DNA from: Bradyrhizobium australiense
GTDB lineage: Bacteria > Pseudomonadota > Alphaproteobacteria > Rhizobiales > Xanthobacteraceae
DNA length: 64,000 nt
Direction of reading: 5' to 3'
NCBI RefSeq assembly: GCF_013114825.1
Contig: NZ_JAAVLX010000002.1
Location: forward strand, 1-64,000
A model generated the notes under the pieces. It saw only the letters and a program-made list of their open reading frames with translations, was not told the DNA's origin and made no database searches. Made by a program: the position numbers and the translations under genes. This document shows positions 61,864 through 64,000 of the stretch, in pieces (the stretch's first letter is position 1; each line of letters opens with the position of its first letter).

Positions 61864-62655
61864 ATGTTCGGAAGTTCCGGAATGAGCCGGCGCACCATGC
61901 TCTCCGCTCTGGTTGCAACACCGGCGCTTGCGGCCCTATCCAGGCCGGCCAATGCAGACTCCGTACCGGCCGTTGCACTCCGTCCCTCCTGCACGTTGAC
62001 TCCGGCGTCCGTGCCGGGCCCGTTCTATTTCGATCCCAAATTGCTGCGCTCCGACATCACCGAAGGTCAGCCCGGCGTGCCGTTGCGGCTGCGCTTCGTC
62101 GTGATGGAAGCGGCGAACTGCGCGCCGGTGCAAGGCGCGCGCGTGGACGTGTGGCATACCCGTGCTGACGGGTCTTACTCCGGCTACCCCGGCCAGGGCG
62201 ACACGCGGAACATCGATACCAGCGGCGGCACCTTCATGCGCGGCACCCAGATCGCGGACACGCGCGGCGAGGTGACATTCCGCAGCATCTATCCAGGATG
62301 GTACCCCGGCCGCACCGTACACGTGCACTTCAAGATTTTTCTCGACGACAAGAGCCTTCTCACCGGCCAGATGTACTTCCCCGACGCGCTCAGCCAATAC
62401 ATCTTCGGCAATGTCGGCGCGTACCGGCGGAAGGCCTCACGCAACACCTTCAACAGCAACGACGGACTGGCGCTGTCAGACGCGACGCGGGGTGGCTTCT
62501 GCGACATCAAGGAAGAGGCGGACCATTATCTGGCGACGCTGATCGTTGGCGTGAACCGCACCGCGGCCACTGTCATGGGCAACTCCCCGGCCCCACCCGT
62601 CCAGCCACGCGCCATTGTGCCGGGTATCGATCCCGCGAAGCAGCGAAACGGATAG
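61864..62655 (+). CDS. Exported intradiol ring-cleavage dioxygenase-like protein
   Basis: The 263-residue protein carries the intradiol dioxygenase fold (non-haem Fe(III), cleaving catechol-type rings). A twin-arginine signal (SRRTMLSALVATPALAAL) precedes the mature part. Iron-ligand motifs are visible: DVWHTRADGSYSGY, then IYPGWYPGRTVHVHFKIF with Tyr and the HxH pair. The PGPFYF segment near 55 is the usual start of the domain. Export is unusual for the classic catechol enzymes but common for this extracellular subclass. ATG 61864 has GAAGGAATGG upstream. Confidence 0.88.
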   Translation: MFGSSGMSRRTMLSALVATPALAALSRPANADSVPAVALRPSCTLTPASVPGPFYFDPKLLRSDITEGQPGVPLRLRFVVMEAANCAPVQGARVDVWHTRADGSYSGYPGQGDTRNIDTSGGTFMRGTQIADTRGEVTFRSIYPGWYPGRTVHVHFKIFLDDKSLLTGQMYFPDALSQYIFGNVGAYRRKASRNTFNSNDGLALSDATRGGFCDIKEEADHYLATLIVGVNRTAATVMGNSPAPPVQPRAIVPGIDPAKQRNG

Positions 62656-62687
62656 AAGTCGATCCATTCCCAGGATCGCCAAACGCA

Positions 62688-62719
62688 AAAGGCGGAACCG
62701 GTTTCCCGATTCCGCCTTT
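62688..62719. terminator. Bidirectional terminator between the dioxygenase gene and rplA
   Basis: A 10-bp stem AAAGGCGGAA/TTCCGCCTTT (62688-62697 with 62710-62719) lies between the convergent genes, with A/T runs on both sides. It can stop both transcripts. Confidence 0.8.
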
Positions 62720-62742
62720 GCTATTGATGTGTGACGCGTGGG

Positions 62743-63435
62743 CTAGCCGAGCAGCGTGCCCGGCTCGACCTTGACGCCCGGGCCCATGGTGGAGGAGACC
62801 GCCACGCGCTGGATATAGGTGCCCTTGGCGCCGGCCGGCTTTGCTTTCGCCACCGCGTCCGCAAGCGCTTTCACGTTCTGCACGAGCTTTTCCTCGGAGA
62901 ACGACGCCTTGCCGACGCCGGCCTGCACGATGCCGGCCTTCTCGACGCGGAATTCGACCGAGCCGCCCTTTGCGCCCTTCACGGCTGACGTGACGTCCAT
63001 GGTCACGGTACCGATCTTCGGGTTCGGCATCATGCCGCGCGGGCCGAGCACCTTACCGAGACGTCCGACCAGCGGCATCATGTCGGGGGTAGCGATACAA
63101 CGATCGAAATCGATGTTGCCGCCCTGCACCTTCTCGACCAGATCTTCGGCGCCGACGACGTCAGCTCCCGCCGCCTTGGCTTCTTCCGCCTTTGCGCCGC
63201 GGGCGAACACGCCAACGCGCAGCGTGCGGCCGGTGCCGTTCGGCAGATTGACGACGCCGCGGACCATCTGGTCGGCATGGCGCGGGTCGACGCCGAGATT
63301 GATCGCGATCTCGATCGTCTCGTCGAACTTCGCCTTGGCGCGTTCCTTGACCATCTTGATGGCGTCCGCGAGCGGATAGAGCTTCTCGCGGTCGATGCCC
63401 TCACGGACCTTCTTCAAACGTTTTCCGATTGCCAT
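62743..63435 (-). CDS. rplA: 50S ribosomal protein L1
   Basis: L1 forms the mobile stalk near the E site and in E. coli represses its own operon by binding the rplK leader. The 230 residues include [20 protein letters not shown] and the central [20 protein letters not shown], then [20 protein letters not shown]. The C-terminus is complete. It follows rplK after 6 bases. It ends before the second accessory block. Confidence 0.98.
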   Translation of the reverse strand: MAIGKRLKKVREGIDREKLYPLADAIKMVKERAKAKFDETIEIAINLGVDPRHADQMVRGVVNLPNGTGRTLRVGVFARGAKAEEAKAAGADVVGAEDLVEKVQGGNIDFDRCIATPDMMPLVGRLGKVLGPRGMMPNPKIGTVTMDVTSAVKGAKGGSVEFRVEKAGIVQAGVGKASFSEEKLVQNVKALADAVAKAKPAGAKGTYIQRVAVSSTMGPGVKVEPGTLLG

Positions 63436-63441
63436 GGTCCG

Positions 63442-63870
63442 TTACCCCGCAACTTCCAGACCCATCGAACGGGCGGAGCCCTCGACCATCTTCATGGCCG
63501 ATTCGATGGTATCGCAATTGAGATCCTTCATCTTCTTCTCGGCGATCTCGCGCACCTGCGCTTTCGTCACCTGGCCGGCCTTGTCGCGGCCCGGAGCTTT
63601 CGAGCCGGACTGGATCTTGGCCGCCTGTTTGAGGAAATGGGACATCGGCGGCGTCTTCATCTCGAAGGTGAAGGAACGGTCCGCATAGATGGTGATGATC
63701 ACCGGGATCGGGGTGTTCTTTTCTTCCTTCTGCGTCTGCGCGTTGAACGCCTTGCAGAATTCCATGATGTTGAGACCGCGCTGACCAAGCGCGGGACCGA
63801 TCGGGGGCGACGGATTGGCCGCACCCGCCGGCACCTGAAGCTTCAGGTATCCGGTCACTTTCTTTGCCAT
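63442..63870 (-). CDS. rplK: 50S ribosomal protein L11
   Basis: L11 binds the GTPase-associated rRNA and is the target site region for thiostrepton. The 142 residues contain [40 protein letters not shown] and the C-terminal [20 protein letters not shown]. It heads the pair rplK-rplA; secE and nusG would lie just outside the window. Confidence 0.98.
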   Translation of the reverse strand: MAKKVTGYLKLQVPAGAANPSPPIGPALGQRGLNIMEFCKAFNAQTQKEEKNTPIPVIITIYADRSFTFEMKTPPMSHFLKQAAKIQSGSKAPGRDKAGQVTKAQVREIAEKKMKDLNCDTIESAMKMVEGSARSMGLEVAG

Positions 63871-64000
63871 TTACTGCTCCTCATGTTGCTCCGGACAATC
63901 CGGAAGCTTCACAGGACCGTGGTGCGGTTCGCATGACGGCTGGCGACCGTCAGTCCCCTTCCACGGCTCTTCTCAAGCGGCTTCGCCGCTTGCTCTCCTC
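63871..64000 (-). other. rplK leader with two hairpins
   Basis: On the minus strand an 8-bp stem CAAGCGGC/GCCGCTTG (63974-63992, loop TTC) lies upstream, possibly the end of the gene outside the window. Near 63891-63905 TCCGGA-N3-TCCGGA can form a short hairpin just before the rplK ribosome site (TGAGGAGC). This is where the L1-binding site would be expected; I could not confirm it. Confidence 0.45.

Overview
This is a high-GC alphaproteobacterial chromosome segment, most probably from a Bradyrhizobium-like member of the Nitrobacteraceae. The evidence is the protein sequences of the core genes, the order of the ribosomal operons with no rpsD in the alpha operon, a DUF1236 protein and an ATP12-type F1 assembly chaperone, two sites matching the alphaproteobacterial EcfG stress promoter, and palindromic intergenic repeats of the sort common in this group. 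No tRNA, rRNA or CRISPR array was found.

Layout. Positions 1-1180 are a scarred edge: the 3' end of a frameshifted IS701-like transposase, the 3' remnant of the gene it probably interrupted, a small membrane protein with a probable 3' frameshift, and a palindromic repeat. Positions 1.2-21.7 kb are mixed accessory and housekeeping genes: pccB, two serine-type beta-lactamase-fold proteins (one a true class D enzyme), a FliK-like/FlhX pair, ATP12, an amidohydrolase, an RluC-family pseudouridine synthase, two HxlR regulators, a deleted TfoX remnant, a tightly coupled degP-rarA-TPR operon, an MDR oxidoreductase and several small exported proteins. Positions 21.8-40.8 kb hold the str, S10, spc and alpha operons, all on the minus strand and read as rpsL-rpsG-fusA-tuf, rpsJ through rpsQ, rplN through secY, adk, rpsM-rpsK-rpoA-rplQ, ending in a clear terminator. 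Positions 41.5-48.3 kb are an accessory block between rpoC and rpsL: an FAD oxidoreductase, an ABC exporter with acidic tails, an FAD-oxidoreductase/methyltransferase fusion and a LuxR-type regulator. Positions 48.4-58.3 kb are rplJ-rplL-rpoB-rpoC. Positions 59.0-62.7 kb are a second accessory block between rplA and rplJ: a membrane protein, an AhpD-like protein and an ECF41-type sigma factor, followed by a 2-hydroxyacid dehydrogenase and an exported intradiol dioxygenase. The window ends in rplA and rplK.

The most interesting items are: (1) the three-gene ECF41 operon, which carries at its front a near match to the promoter motif its own sigma factor class is known to use; (2) the FAD/ABC/FAD-methyltransferase block, which looks like an undescribed small-molecule modification and export module and whose convergent genes share a repeat read as poly-Ser on one strand and poly-Asp/Glu on the other; (3) an adenylate kinase with a histone-H1-like basic tail of about 94 residues; (4) two sites matching the EcfG promoter in front of small exported proteins; (5) several decayed genes not visible as intact reading frames.
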